In this document: positions 1 through 5,692 of the stretch, in pieces
How positions within the stretch are numbered: position 1 is the stretch's first letter
How the letters are laid out: every line of letters starts with the position of its first letter
NCBI GenBank assembly: GCA_026387965.1
Contig: JAPLKR010000115.1
Span: 1 to 6,839 of the forward strand
Source: Fusobacteriota bacterium
GTDB taxonomy: Bacteria; Fusobacteriota; Fusobacteriia; JAPLKR01
DNA length: 6,839 nucleotides
Reading direction: 5' to 3'
Program-made: the position numbers and the translations under genes
The notes under the pieces: model-generated
What the model was told of the DNA's origin: nothing
The model's input: only the letters and a program-made list of their open reading frames with translations
Database searches by the model: none

Positions 1-276
1 AAAAATTATTCTATGTCTCTAAATCTAAAAAAGTTAGTTAATTTGTTCGGATTTGATGCGTCTACTTTCTTGACACAATACCTTCGAGAACTTAATGTCC
101 CATTATCTACAATTGAAAAATTTCATAAGTTACGAAAAATTGGAAATGATACAATTCGTGAAAGAATTAGCTTATTACAAATATATATATCCCATTTAAT
201 GGAAATTCAGAAAAAAATTGATAATGATATTATTTTTTTAGAAAACAAAATCATGTCTTTTAGAGAGCAATTATAA
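1..276 (+). CDS. MerR-family transcriptional regulator, C-terminal part (5' end outside window)
   Basis: The reading frame is open from base 1 to the TAA at 274-276, giving 91 visible residues. The ATG at 13 is probably internal, because the frame continues upstream and no ribosome binding site precedes it. The visible part matches the second half of MerR-type activators: the end of the DNA-binding domain (a 'YS...LKKL' stretch), then 'LRELNVPLSTIEKFHKLRK', then 'DTIRERISLL' leading into a long amphipathic helix of the dimerising coiled-coil type (roughly the last 45 residues). There is no large effector domain after the coil, so the full protein is probably about 120-140 residues. The visible part has no cysteine, which argues against a CueR- or MerR-like thiol metal sensor. 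It lies 45 bases upstream of an exporter gene on the same strand and may regulate it; that is inference from position. The N-terminal helix-turn-helix is not visible. Confidence 0.72.
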   Translation, partial: KNYSMSLNLKKLVNLFGFDASTFLTQYLRELNVPLSTIEKFHKLRKIGNDTIRERISLLQIYISHLMEIQKKIDNDIIFLENKIMSFREQL

Positions 277-293
277 ATTATAGTAATTTATAA
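271..293. repeat. AT-only inverted repeat after the MerR-type gene
   Basis: Perfect 10-bp arms, TTATAAATTA at 271-280 and TAATTTATAA at 284-293, flank a 3-base centre. The left arm contains the stop codon of the regulator gene. The stem has no G or C and no good U tract follows, so it would be a weak terminator. It could instead be an operator for the exporter genes starting at 322. A TATAAA at 289-294 could serve as a -10 box, but I find no convincing -35 box. The function is undecided. Confidence 0.35.
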
Positions 294-321
294 AAATGAG
301 TAAGAAGTAAGAGGAGAAGTT

Positions 322-1401
322 GTGGAAGAAAAAAAGATGGCAATACTGCAGGCCATTGCGGCAGCATTATTATTTGGGTTGAGTGCGCCGCTTGCAAAAA
401 TTCTTTTGACCAATATAGCGCCTATTCCCTTAGCAGCTTTTCTCTATCTTGGAAGTGGAATCGGGCTTGGAGTTTTTCAAAGTATACAATTCCATTCAAA
501 AAGTGAAAAGCAAGAGGCTTCGCTTTCCCTGAAAGAGTTACCCTGGTTAGTCGGTTCAATTGGATTTGGTGGAATATTGGCACCGATAATATTAATGATT
601 AGTTTGAAATATACGTATGCTTCAACAGCCTCACTATTATTAAATTTTGAAGGCGTGGCAACTTCACTTATTGCATTATATTTTTTTAAAGAAAATCTAG
701 GTAAAAGAATGGTTAGTGCACTTCTTGTGATTACGTTAGCAAGTATAATACTCTCTTGGAATGGAAATAATCAATGGGGTTTTTCACTGGGTGCATTAGG
801 GATTCTAGGGGCATGTATATGTTGGGGAATTGACAATAATTTTACAAGAAATATTTCAATGAAAAATCCCTTTACAATTGTTATCATAAAAGGATTTACT
901 GCGGGTATATTTTCACTATGTTTAGCTTTGGGACTTCACCAATTCATACCAACATTCTGGCCAATTATTCTTGCAATGGTACTTGGTTTTTTTAGCTACG
1001 GGCTAAGTATAGTACTTTTTGTGCTAGCAATGCGTACCTTAGGGAGCTCACGAACAAGCGCATATTTTGCAACAGCCCCATTTATCGGCACGTTGATTTC
1101 TTTTTTCTTGTTTCATAATTTGCCAACTCGACTCTTCTATTTAGCGCTCCCTATGATGATAATTGGTACTGTAATTATTCTCAAAGAAAATCATTGCCAT
1201 GAACACGAGCATTGCCCGATAGAACATGATCATAGACACAGTCATACAGATGGACATCATGAACATACGTACGAGAATGAGGAAGAATTTTTTCATGGGC
1301 CACACTCACATCTTCATTCTCACAGAGCACTAAAACATAGCCACACTCACACACCAGATATTCATCATCGACATACTCATGGCGCTAGAAAGGAAGAATA
1401 A
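322..1401 (+). CDS. EamA/DMT-superfamily permease with His-rich C-terminal tail
   Basis: This 359-residue inner-membrane protein has the two-repeat architecture of DMT/EamA exporters. Repeat one covers about residues 5-145 and contains 'LLLNFEGVATSLIALYFFKE'. Repeat two covers about 155-287 and contains 'ALRT'-like 'AMRTLGSSRTSAYFA' and 'TAPFIGTLIS'. About ten hydrophobic segments are visible. The start is GTG at 322, supported by GAGGAG at 311-316 at ideal spacing; the ATG at 337 has no such site. Residues 289-359 form a hydrophilic tail with 23 histidines and 2 cysteines in 71 residues, arranged as HxH runs, which suggests binding of a transition metal such as Ni, Co or Zn. The core family exports varied metabolites, so the substrate cannot be assigned. 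The stop overlaps the next start (TAATG), which implies translational coupling to the LysE-type gene. Confidence 0.88.
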   Translation: MEEKKMAILQAIAAALLFGLSAPLAKILLTNIAPIPLAAFLYLGSGIGLGVFQSIQFHSKSEKQEASLSLKELPWLVGSIGFGGILAPIILMISLKYTYASTASLLLNFEGVATSLIALYFFKENLGKRMVSALLVITLASIILSWNGNNQWGFSLGALGILGACICWGIDNNFTRNISMKNPFTIVIIKGFTAGIFSLCLALGLHQFIPTFWPIILAMVLGFFSYGLSIVLFVLAMRTLGSSRTSAYFATAPFIGTLISFFLFHNLPTRLFYLALPMMIIGTVIILKENHCHEHEHCPIEHDHRHSHTDGHHEHTYENEEEFFHGPHSHLHSHRALKHSHTHTPDIHHRHTHGARKEE

Positions 1402-2000
1402 TGTTTTATCTAATCAAAGGAATCATCTTAGGATTTGCTATTGCAGCCCCTGTTGGACCCATGGCAATGCTCTGTATCAATCGTACGCTTTCTGGGAAAT
1501 TTAGAAATGGTATGTTTACAGGTCTTGGTATCGCCACAGCGGATATGTGCTATGCTGCCGTGGCAGCCTATGGGCTTTCAGCCATTCTTTCATTTCTTAT
1601 TTTTATCAAACCTGCGCTTATGGGGATTGGGGGAATTTTTCTAATATATTTAGCCATAAAAAGTTTTACAAAAAAAGCAGAACTCTCCCAAGCGAAATTA
1701 GCTGGGGAGAGTCATAAAGAGTATCTTTCGGCGTTTCTACTTACGCTTACCAATCCGATGACAATATTGACATTTATTGCCATATTTGCGGGGATTGGTG
1801 GAGAAAGTAGTTACCTTTTTGCCTTGTTTTTAGCCCTAGGTATATTTTTGGGTTCAACGATTTGGTGGGTAATATTAATTTTATGTGTGGTTTCCATAAA
1901 ACATATGGTCGGTATTAAATTTTTAAAATGGGTAAATGTGGGATCTGGAACAATCCTATTACTGTTTGGACTATATGCTTTTGTAACGCTTTTTCGCTGA
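1401..2000 (+). CDS. LysE/RhtB-family exporter
   Basis: This 199-residue integral membrane protein belongs to the LysE translocator family, whose members export amino acids or other small solutes. Family signs are the N-terminal 'GFAIAAPVGPMAMLCINRTL' with its Pro-Gly-Pro-like turn at about residues 15-21, the 'G...G.GIATAD' stretch at about 37-48, and 'LTLTNPMTILTFIAIFAG' at about 114-131. Hydrophobic segments fit five to six transmembrane helices, and the length is typical (about 200). ATG 1401 shares one base with the stop of the EamA gene, with AGGA at 1391-1394 as ribosome binding site, so the two are almost certainly co-translated. The last 30 bases overlap the 3' end of the opposing PAP2 gene. 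The substrate is unknown; pairing with a His-tailed permease leaves either metal or amino-acid export open. Confidence 0.87.
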   Translation: MFYLIKGIILGFAIAAPVGPMAMLCINRTLSGKFRNGMFTGLGIATADMCYAAVAAYGLSAILSFLIFIKPALMGIGGIFLIYLAIKSFTKKAELSQAKLAGESHKEYLSAFLLTLTNPMTILTFIAIFAGIGGESSYLFALFLALGIFLGSTIWWVILILCVVSIKHMVGIKFLKWVNVGSGTILLLFGLYAFVTLFR

Positions 2001-2714
2001 AATAAGAACGCCCATAACACAGTAAGTAACAACAAATGTGATAAAAACACTTAAGAGCACATCCGACGACCAGTGTTCAAAACTCATAACTCTACAGTAC
2101 ATTGCAAAGAGGATAACGAGTGGGAAAATTGCTCGAGTGATAAAATTTCTAAAATAGAAGATAAATGGCATTAAAATAGCAGAAATACGTAGGACATGTC
2201 CTGAAGGCATACTCATAAAAAGGTCTACGTGATGTGAGAGTAATGCGTGATAGTGAAAGAAACTTTGAGGTGAGATAGCGACAAATGGGCGCTCTCTCAT
2301 AAAAATCACTTTGATAATGCCGCCAATGATGAGAACAACAACAAAATTGATGACGGCAATTTTACTAATCTTATGAAACTCGCCTTCGGTATCTCTGAAA
2401 AAGCTTATAAGATATAAAACGACTAAGAGTAGAAGCATAGGGGCTGTTTCAAAGAGTGTCGAGTAGGTGAGGCCGAATTTCTCACAGTGATCTAAAACGC
2501 AATGAAGGGTAATGGGGCTATCGAAAAAGAATATGAATAAAAGTTCAATGACAATGATAATTATGGCGATGAAAATCCAATTTTTTTTAGAAAGTTGTCT
2601 CAAAATTTGTTTTGAAACAATAGGCTTTTTCTTTAAAGCTAAAAGGGTGTGGATAAAAATAAGCAAAAACAGAAGATAGATAATATCGCGACTGTAGTGA
2701 AAAATGTGTTCCAT
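1971..2714 (-). CDS. PAP2-family membrane phosphatase
   Basis: The full PAP2 (type 2 phosphatidic acid phosphatase) signature is present. Numbering from the chosen start, K135-x6-R142-P143 ('KVIFMRERP') is motif one, P170-S-G-H173 is motif two, and C207-R208-x5-H214-x3-D218 is motif three, where the usual Ser before Arg is Cys. The histidines form the catalytic pair. Several hydrophobic helices place it in the membrane, where relatives dephosphorylate undecaprenyl pyrophosphate, phosphatidate or phosphatidylglycerophosphate; the exact substrate is open. The frame is open back to an ATG at 2807, but that start lies within the arsR promoter and upstream of this gene's own likely -10 box, and it lacks a ribosome binding site. 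ATG 2714, preceded by TGAGA six bases upstream, or ATG 2726 is more likely. The product is about 247 residues. The gene is divergent from arsR and convergent with the LysE-type gene. Confidence 0.85.
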   Translation of the reverse strand: MEHIFHYSRDIIYLLFLLIFIHTLLALKKKPIVSKQILRQLSKKNWIFIAIIIIVIELLFIFFFDSPITLHCVLDHCEKFGLTYSTLFETAPMLLLLVVLYLISFFRDTEGEFHKISKIAVINFVVVLIIGGIIKVIFMRERPFVAISPQSFFHYHALLSHHVDLFMSMPSGHVLRISAILMPFIFYFRNFITRAIFPLVILFAMYCRVMSFEHWSSDVLLSVFITFVVTYCVMGVLISAKKRYKSI

Positions 2715-2760
2715 GAATAGTCTCATTGAGATTAGATTTTTTTTGATAGTAACAAGATTA

Positions 2761-2766
2761 ATTATA
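2761..2766 (-). promoter_or_regulatory. Candidate -10 box for the PAP2 gene
   Basis: On the - strand these bases read TATAAT, about 50 bases upstream of the preferred PAP2 start. The -35 position would fall at about 2783-2790, where only a weak T-rich match occurs, touching the edge of the dyad at 2788-2811. The perfect -10 hexamer with a poor -35 fits a weak or regulated promoter. In DNA this AT-rich, a chance match is possible. Confidence 0.4.
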
Positions 2767-2787
2767 TCATAAATATATTTTTTTAAA

Positions 2788-2811
2788 ACACTTGCATTAT
2801 TATGCAAGTGT
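2788..2811. promoter_or_regulatory. Probable ArsR operator (perfect dyad)
   Basis: ACACTTGCAT (2788-2797) and ATGCAAGTGT (2802-2811) are perfect 10-bp inverted arms around a 4-base centre. The dyad covers the whole -35 box and most of the spacer of the arsR promoter, so a bound dimer would block RNA polymerase. ArsR/SmtB repressors are known to bind such imperfect or perfect dyads over their own promoters and to release them on binding As(III). The assignment to ArsR is inferred from position and symmetry. Confidence 0.75.
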
Positions 2812-2819
2812 GCTATAAT
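2792..2819 (+). promoter_or_regulatory. ars operon promoter
   Basis: The -35 box TTGCAT (2792-2797) and the -10 box TATAAT (2814-2819) are separated by 16 bases. Transcription should start near 2826, only about 12 bases before the arsR ATG at 2838, so the mRNA leader would consist of little more than the ribosome binding site AAAGGGGG at 2825-2832. The promoter is overlapped by the dyad at 2788-2811. Confidence 0.75.
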
Positions 2820-2837
2820 TTAAGAAAGGGGGTAGAA

Positions 2838-3140
2838 ATGGACAAATTATTTAAAGCACTTTCAGATATCACAAGAAGGGAACTTCTACTACTTATTTTC
2901 ACACATTCAAAATTGTGCTTATGTGAGTTAGAAACAGTATTTAACCTTTCAAATTCAAATCTTTCAAGACATTTAAAAGCACTTGAGATAGCTAAACTTA
3001 TTAAGAGTGAAAAAATAGGTAAATGGAAACATTATCAAATTTCAGATTTGGGGATATTAAGTGTAGGATTTATTGATAATGTGGAAAAAAAATGCATTTC
3101 TGAAGTGAAAATAAAAAAAATAGGAGGAATGAAATGTTAA
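2838..3140 (+). CDS. arsR: ArsR-family arsenite-responsive repressor
   Basis: This 100-residue winged-helix repressor is of the usual length for ArsR. The start at 2838 is chosen over the in-frame ATG at 2802, because 2802 lies inside the operator upstream of the -10 box, while 2838 follows AAAGGGGG by five bases. The recognition region 'FNLSNSNLSRHLKALEIAKL' (about residues 34-53) is the ArsR helix-turn-helix. Just before it, 'KLCLCEL' places Cys27 and Cys29 where ELCVC-type ArsR proteins bind As(III). The third cysteine of the E. coli R773 type is replaced by Glu32, so binding may use two thiols or recruit Cys86 or Cys100. It is the first gene of arsR-arsC-acr3; its last seven bases overlap arsC. 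It presumably represses the operon from the adjacent dyad. Confidence 0.92.
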   Translation: MDKLFKALSDITRRELLLLIFTHSKLCLCELETVFNLSNSNLSRHLKALEIAKLIKSEKIGKWKHYQISDLGILSVGFIDNVEKKCISEVKIKKIGGMKC

Positions 3141-3559
3141 ACGTACTATTTTTATGCACAGGAAACTCATGTAGAAGTCAAATGGCCGAGGCCATAGCTA
3201 AAAGAGAGCTTCAAAGTGCAAACTTTTATTCAGCAGGAATCGAAACACATGGGATGAACTTATATGCAGTAAAAGTATGCGAAGAGCTGGGGTTAGATAT
3301 GAGTCAAGCCACTAGCAAGTTAGTTTCAGATATTGATGTTGAATTTGATATTGTATTAACCGTGTGTGACCATGCTGCAGAGAGCTGCCCCATGATACTG
3401 ACTAAAGCAAGACGTGTACATCACTCATTTCAGGATCCACCAAAACTAGTTAAAGATATCGAAGATGAGCAAGAGAAGCTAAAAATCTATCGTCTTGTAA
3501 GAGATGAGATAAAGTCCTATCTTACGACAGAATTTAAAAAAACATTAAAAGGGGAGTAG
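3134..3559 (+). CDS. arsC: Arsenate reductase, thioredoxin-coupled (LMW-phosphatase fold)
   Basis: This 141-residue cytoplasmic enzyme reduces arsenate to arsenite. The N-terminal P-loop 'CTGNSCR' (Cys8-x5-Arg14) is the low-molecular-weight tyrosine phosphatase signature, and 'DPP' at 101-103 supplies the general acid Asp. Cys78 and Cys85, in 'VCDHAAESCP', have the seven-residue spacing of Cys82 and Cys89 in the S. aureus pI258 ArsC. This marks the type that relays a disulfide along three cysteines to thioredoxin, not the glutaredoxin-linked E. coli type. Plain phosphatase activity is less likely given the complete triad. ATG 3134 overlaps the arsR stop (ATGTTAA) and has TAGGAGG at 3121-3127. 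The stop abuts the acr3 start. No thioredoxin gene is visible, so the host's own would be used. Confidence 0.93.
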   Translation: MLNVLFLCTGNSCRSQMAEAIAKRELQSANFYSAGIETHGMNLYAVKVCEELGLDMSQATSKLVSDIDVEFDIVLTVCDHAAESCPMILTKARRVHHSFQDPPKLVKDIEDEQEKLKIYRLVRDEIKSYLTTEFKKTLKGE

Positions 3560-4588
3560 ATGAAAAAATTAGCCTTTATAGAGAAATATTTGACTCTTTG
3601 GATATTTCTTGCCATGATATTTGGCATATTACTCGGAAAATATGCTCTTTTTATGCCAAATTTAATTAATAAATTTTCGTTTGGCACTACTAATATTCCC
3701 ATAGCTATTGGACTGATTGTGATGATGTTTCCACCTCTAGCTAAGGTTAATTACTCTAAAATGGGGGAGATCTTTCAAGATAAAAAACTTCTGATTCTGT
3801 CGCTTGTTCTCAACTGGATTGTGGGTCCTCTTCTTATGTTTACATTGGCTGTAATTTTTTTGCACACTTTACCCGAGTATATGTACGGAGTTATTCTTAT
3901 TGGCCTTGCAAGATGTATTGCAATGGTGATTGTTTGGAATGATTTAGGTGGGGGAAGTAGGGAATATTGCGCAGGGCTTGTTGCATTCAATACGATATTT
4001 CAAGTATTTCTTTTTAGTCTATATGCTTGGATATTTCTCTATTTTCTCCCTAAAGTTTTAGGAATTGAGAGTTTTCATGTTCATATAGGCATGGTTAAAA
4101 TTGCTGAGAGTGTTCTTATTTATCTTGGTATTCCCTTTTTATTAGGAATATTAGTTCGATCCACTTTAATTCATAAAAAGGGGTCACGTTGGTATGAAGA
4201 GAAATTTGCTTCAAAAATTGGGTATTTGACACTCATCGCACTTCTCTTTACCATTGTTGTGATGTTTAGTTTAAAAGGGAATATGATTGTAGCACTTCCC
4301 TTTGATGTTGTGAAAATAGCCATTCCACTCGTGCTTTATTTTGCTATCATGTTTTTTATCTCATTTTTTAGTGCAAAAAAGTTAGGAGGAGAGTACTCTA
4401 AAGTAACCGCCCTAGCATTTACAGCAACGGGAAATAATTTTGAGCTTGCTATCGCAGTAGCCATCACTACATGGGGGTTAAGTTCTCCACAAGCGTTTGC
4501 TGGCGTAATTGGACCACTTATAGAGGTACCTGCTCTGATTATTTTGGTGAATGTCGCCTTGAAATTAAAAAAATATTTTAAAGAATAA
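3560..4588 (+). CDS. acr3: Arsenite efflux permease Acr3
   Basis: This 342-residue membrane protein has about ten transmembrane segments and the hallmark sequences of the Acr3 (BART superfamily) arsenite exporters. '[15 protein letters not shown]' carries the essential Cys119 in the fourth segment region; '[14 protein letters not shown]' follows at about 135-148; and '[15 protein letters not shown]' carries Glu295, the second conserved functional residue of the family. It would pump As(III) out of the cell using the proton gradient. It is unrelated to ArsB, and no ArsA ATPase gene is present. ATG 3560 follows the arsC stop directly, with AAAAGGGGAG at 3547-3556 as ribosome binding site. The gene is last in the operon and is followed by an intrinsic terminator. 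The sequence is full length with no disrupted motif. Confidence 0.95.
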   Translation: MKKLAFIEKYLTLWIFLAMIFGILLGKYALFMPNLINKFSFGTTNIPIAIGLIVMMFPPLAKVNYSKMGEIFQDKKLLILSLVLNWIVGPLLMFTLAVIFLHTLPEYMYGVILIGLARCIAMVIVWNDLGGGSREYCAGLVAFNTIFQVFLFSLYAWIFLYFLPKVLGIESFHVHIGMVKIAESVLIYLGIPFLLGILVRSTLIHKKGSRWYEEKFASKIGYLTLIALLFTIVVMFSLKGNMIVALPFDVVKIAIPLVLYFAIMFFISFFSAKKLGGEYSKVTALAFTATGNNFELAIAVAITTWGLSSPQAFAGVIGPLIEVPALIILVNVALKLKKYFKE

Positions 4589-4620
4589 TTTGAAAAAAAT
4601 TATAAGTTTAAATAAATATG

Positions 4621-4647
4621 AAAATCTCGCCACAGTGCGAGATTTTT
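4621..4647 (+). terminator. Intrinsic terminator of the ars operon
   Basis: AAAATCTCGC (4621-4630) and GCGAGATTTT (4637-4646) form a perfect 10-bp stem with a six-base loop, and the right arm runs into five consecutive T residues (4643-4647). It lies 33 bases after the acr3 stop and separates the ars operon from the biotin operon promoter. Confidence 0.88.
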
Positions 4648-4648
4648 A

Positions 4649-4683
4649 TATTGTAAACAAAATATTAAAATTAGTTGACAATA
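4649..4683. promoter_or_regulatory. Candidate BirA operator
   Basis: TATTGTAAAC (4649-4658) and GTTGACAATA (4674-4683) form an inverted repeat with 9 of 10 matching pairs around 15 bases. The left half contains TTGTAAAC, the half-site known from the BirA box (TTGTAAACC, about 14-16 bases, GGTTTACAA); the right half differs by one base from GTTTACAA. The spacing is about one base shorter than in the consensus. The right half contains the -35 box of the birA promoter, so binding would repress birA and the downstream bioY. The assignment to BirA is inference from motif, position and gene content. Confidence 0.6.
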
Positions 4684-4703
4684 AGTGCAGATATAAGTAT
4701 AAT
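4675..4703 (+). promoter_or_regulatory. birA-bioY operon promoter
   Basis: TTGACA (4675-4680) and TATAAT (4698-4703) are both exact sigma-70 consensus hexamers at the ideal 17-base spacing. A start site near 4710 leaves a leader of about 26 bases before ATG 4736. A promoter this strong ahead of a low-abundance regulator is expected to need a repressor, which fits the overlapping inverted repeat. Confidence 0.85.
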
Positions 4704-4735
4704 AAAACAGAAATCTGTAAGTCATTAGGAGAAAA

Positions 4736-5692
4736 ATGAAAAACACACATGAAAAAATATTGAAATTACTGACTAAAAGTAATGCGATTATTTCGGGCGA
4801 AAGATTGGGTGAAAAACTCTGTATTTCAAGAGCAGCAGTTTCTAAATCAGTAAAAGAACTGAAAAATAGAGGGTGGAATATTGAAACAATCTCAAATTTA
4901 GGCTATAAACTAGATAAAACTCAAGATATTCTTTCAGGTTCGGTGATTGAGGGAGAAATAGAAAATTTAGGCTATCACGTAAAAGTTATTTATCATCAAA
5001 CCATTGGGTCTACAAATACTTGGGCTAAAGAAAACATATCGGAACTGCCAAGTGTAGCGATTATAACAAGTGAAGAACAAACGGCAGGAAGAGGGCGTTT
5101 TAATCGACAATTTTACTCTCCAAAAGCAACAGGTGTTTATATGAGTGTTGTAATTAAGGAGTGTGAAAAGATAAAAAATAAAAATATCACATGCATCGCG
5201 GCGATTGCTGTAAAAGAGGTTATTGCAGAGCTTCTTGGCAAAGAAGTGGGGATCAAATGGGTTAATGATATATATTTAGAGGAAAAAAAAGTGTGTGGGA
5301 TACTGACAGAAGGAATTATGGATATGGAAAGTAAAACCCTTAGTTCTGTAGTAATTGGAATAGGGTTAAATATCGCCACCAGTGAATTTCCAGGTGATGT
5401 AGCCCCCATTGCATCTAACGTTGACATAAATCAAAAAAAATCTCGAAATTGTTGGATTGCTTCTATTTATTGCAGAATATTAAAGCTCCTTGAAAATGAT
5501 ATTGTAGAAGTGATGAAAAAATATAAAGCAGCATCCATTGTTTTAGGTAAGGAAGTTATGGTATATAGTGGAGAAAGAGAAATTATGGGAAAAGCCCTGG
5601 ATATTGATTTAGAAGGCGCGCTAACTATTTTAACCAAAGATGGAACTCTTGAGACCTTTAACTCGGGGGAAGTGAGTTTAAAAAGATGTTAG
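4736..5692 (+). CDS. birA: Bifunctional biotin-protein ligase / biotin repressor
   Basis: This 318-residue protein has the three domains of repressor-type BirA. Residues 1-60 form a winged helix-turn-helix ('GERLGEKLCISRAAVSKSVK'). Residues about 80-265 form the ligase core, with 'STNTWAK' (92-98), the nucleotide loop 'GRGR' (118-121), 'KWVNDIYL' (174-181, usually KWPND in E. coli), 'KVCGIL' (185-190) and 'GIGLNI' (208-213). The last ~50 residues form the small C-terminal domain. It activates biotin to biotinyl-AMP and transfers it to the acceptor lysine of carboxylases; excess holo-BirA binds DNA. ATG 4736 follows AGGAG (4727-4731). The gene heads an operon and overlaps the next gene by seven bases (ATGTTAG). 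The presence of the DNA-binding domain supports the candidate operator at 4649-4683. Confidence 0.95.
   Translation: MKNTHEKILKLLTKSNAIISGERLGEKLCISRAAVSKSVKELKNRGWNIETISNLGYKLDKTQDILSGSVIEGEIENLGYHVKVIYHQTIGSTNTWAKENISELPSVAIITSEEQTAGRGRFNRQFYSPKATGVYMSVVIKECEKIKNKNITCIAAIAVKEVIAELLGKEVGIKWVNDIYLEEKKVCGILTEGIMDMESKTLSSVVIGIGLNIATSEFPGDVAPIASNVDINQKKSRNCWIASIYCRILKLLENDIVEVMKKYKAASIVLGKEVMVYSGEREIMGKALDIDLEGALTILTKDGTLETFNSGEVSLKRC

Noticed and set aside
1192-1385. A possible tandem DNA repeat or CRISPR-like array in the CAT/CAC-rich stretch
   Set aside because: The repetition comes from histidine codons; there are no regular unit lengths, spacers or exact repeats.
1435-1644. An open frame of 69 codons on the + strand
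   Set aside because: It lies fully inside the LysE-type gene in another frame and resembles no family.
1811-2050. An open frame of 79 codons on the - strand
   Set aside because: It spans the ends of two real genes in a different frame, and its translation shows no recognisable motif.
2715-2807. An N-terminal extension of the PAP2 protein starting at 2807
   Set aside because: It would run through the arsR promoter dyad, has no ribosome binding site, and lies upstream of the likely PAP2 -10 box at 2761-2766.
2802-2837. An in-frame upstream ATG that would lengthen ArsR by 12 residues
   Set aside because: It lies inside the operator dyad and upstream of the -10 box, so it would not be on the mRNA; the ATG at 2838 has a strong ribosome binding site.
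3517-3990. Two open frames on the - strand, at 3517-3702 and 3775-3990
   Set aside because: Both are antisense to arsC/acr3, which have clear family motifs; neither has family features of its own.
4589-4735. A possible riboswitch or small RNA between acr3 and birA
   Set aside because: The gap is explained by a terminator, an inverted repeat and a promoter; the predicted leader is only about 26 bases, too short for a riboswitch.
5137-5427. An open frame of 96 codons on the - strand
   Set aside because: It is antisense to the birA catalytic core; its Ser/Thr/Ile-rich translation is typical of a shadow frame.
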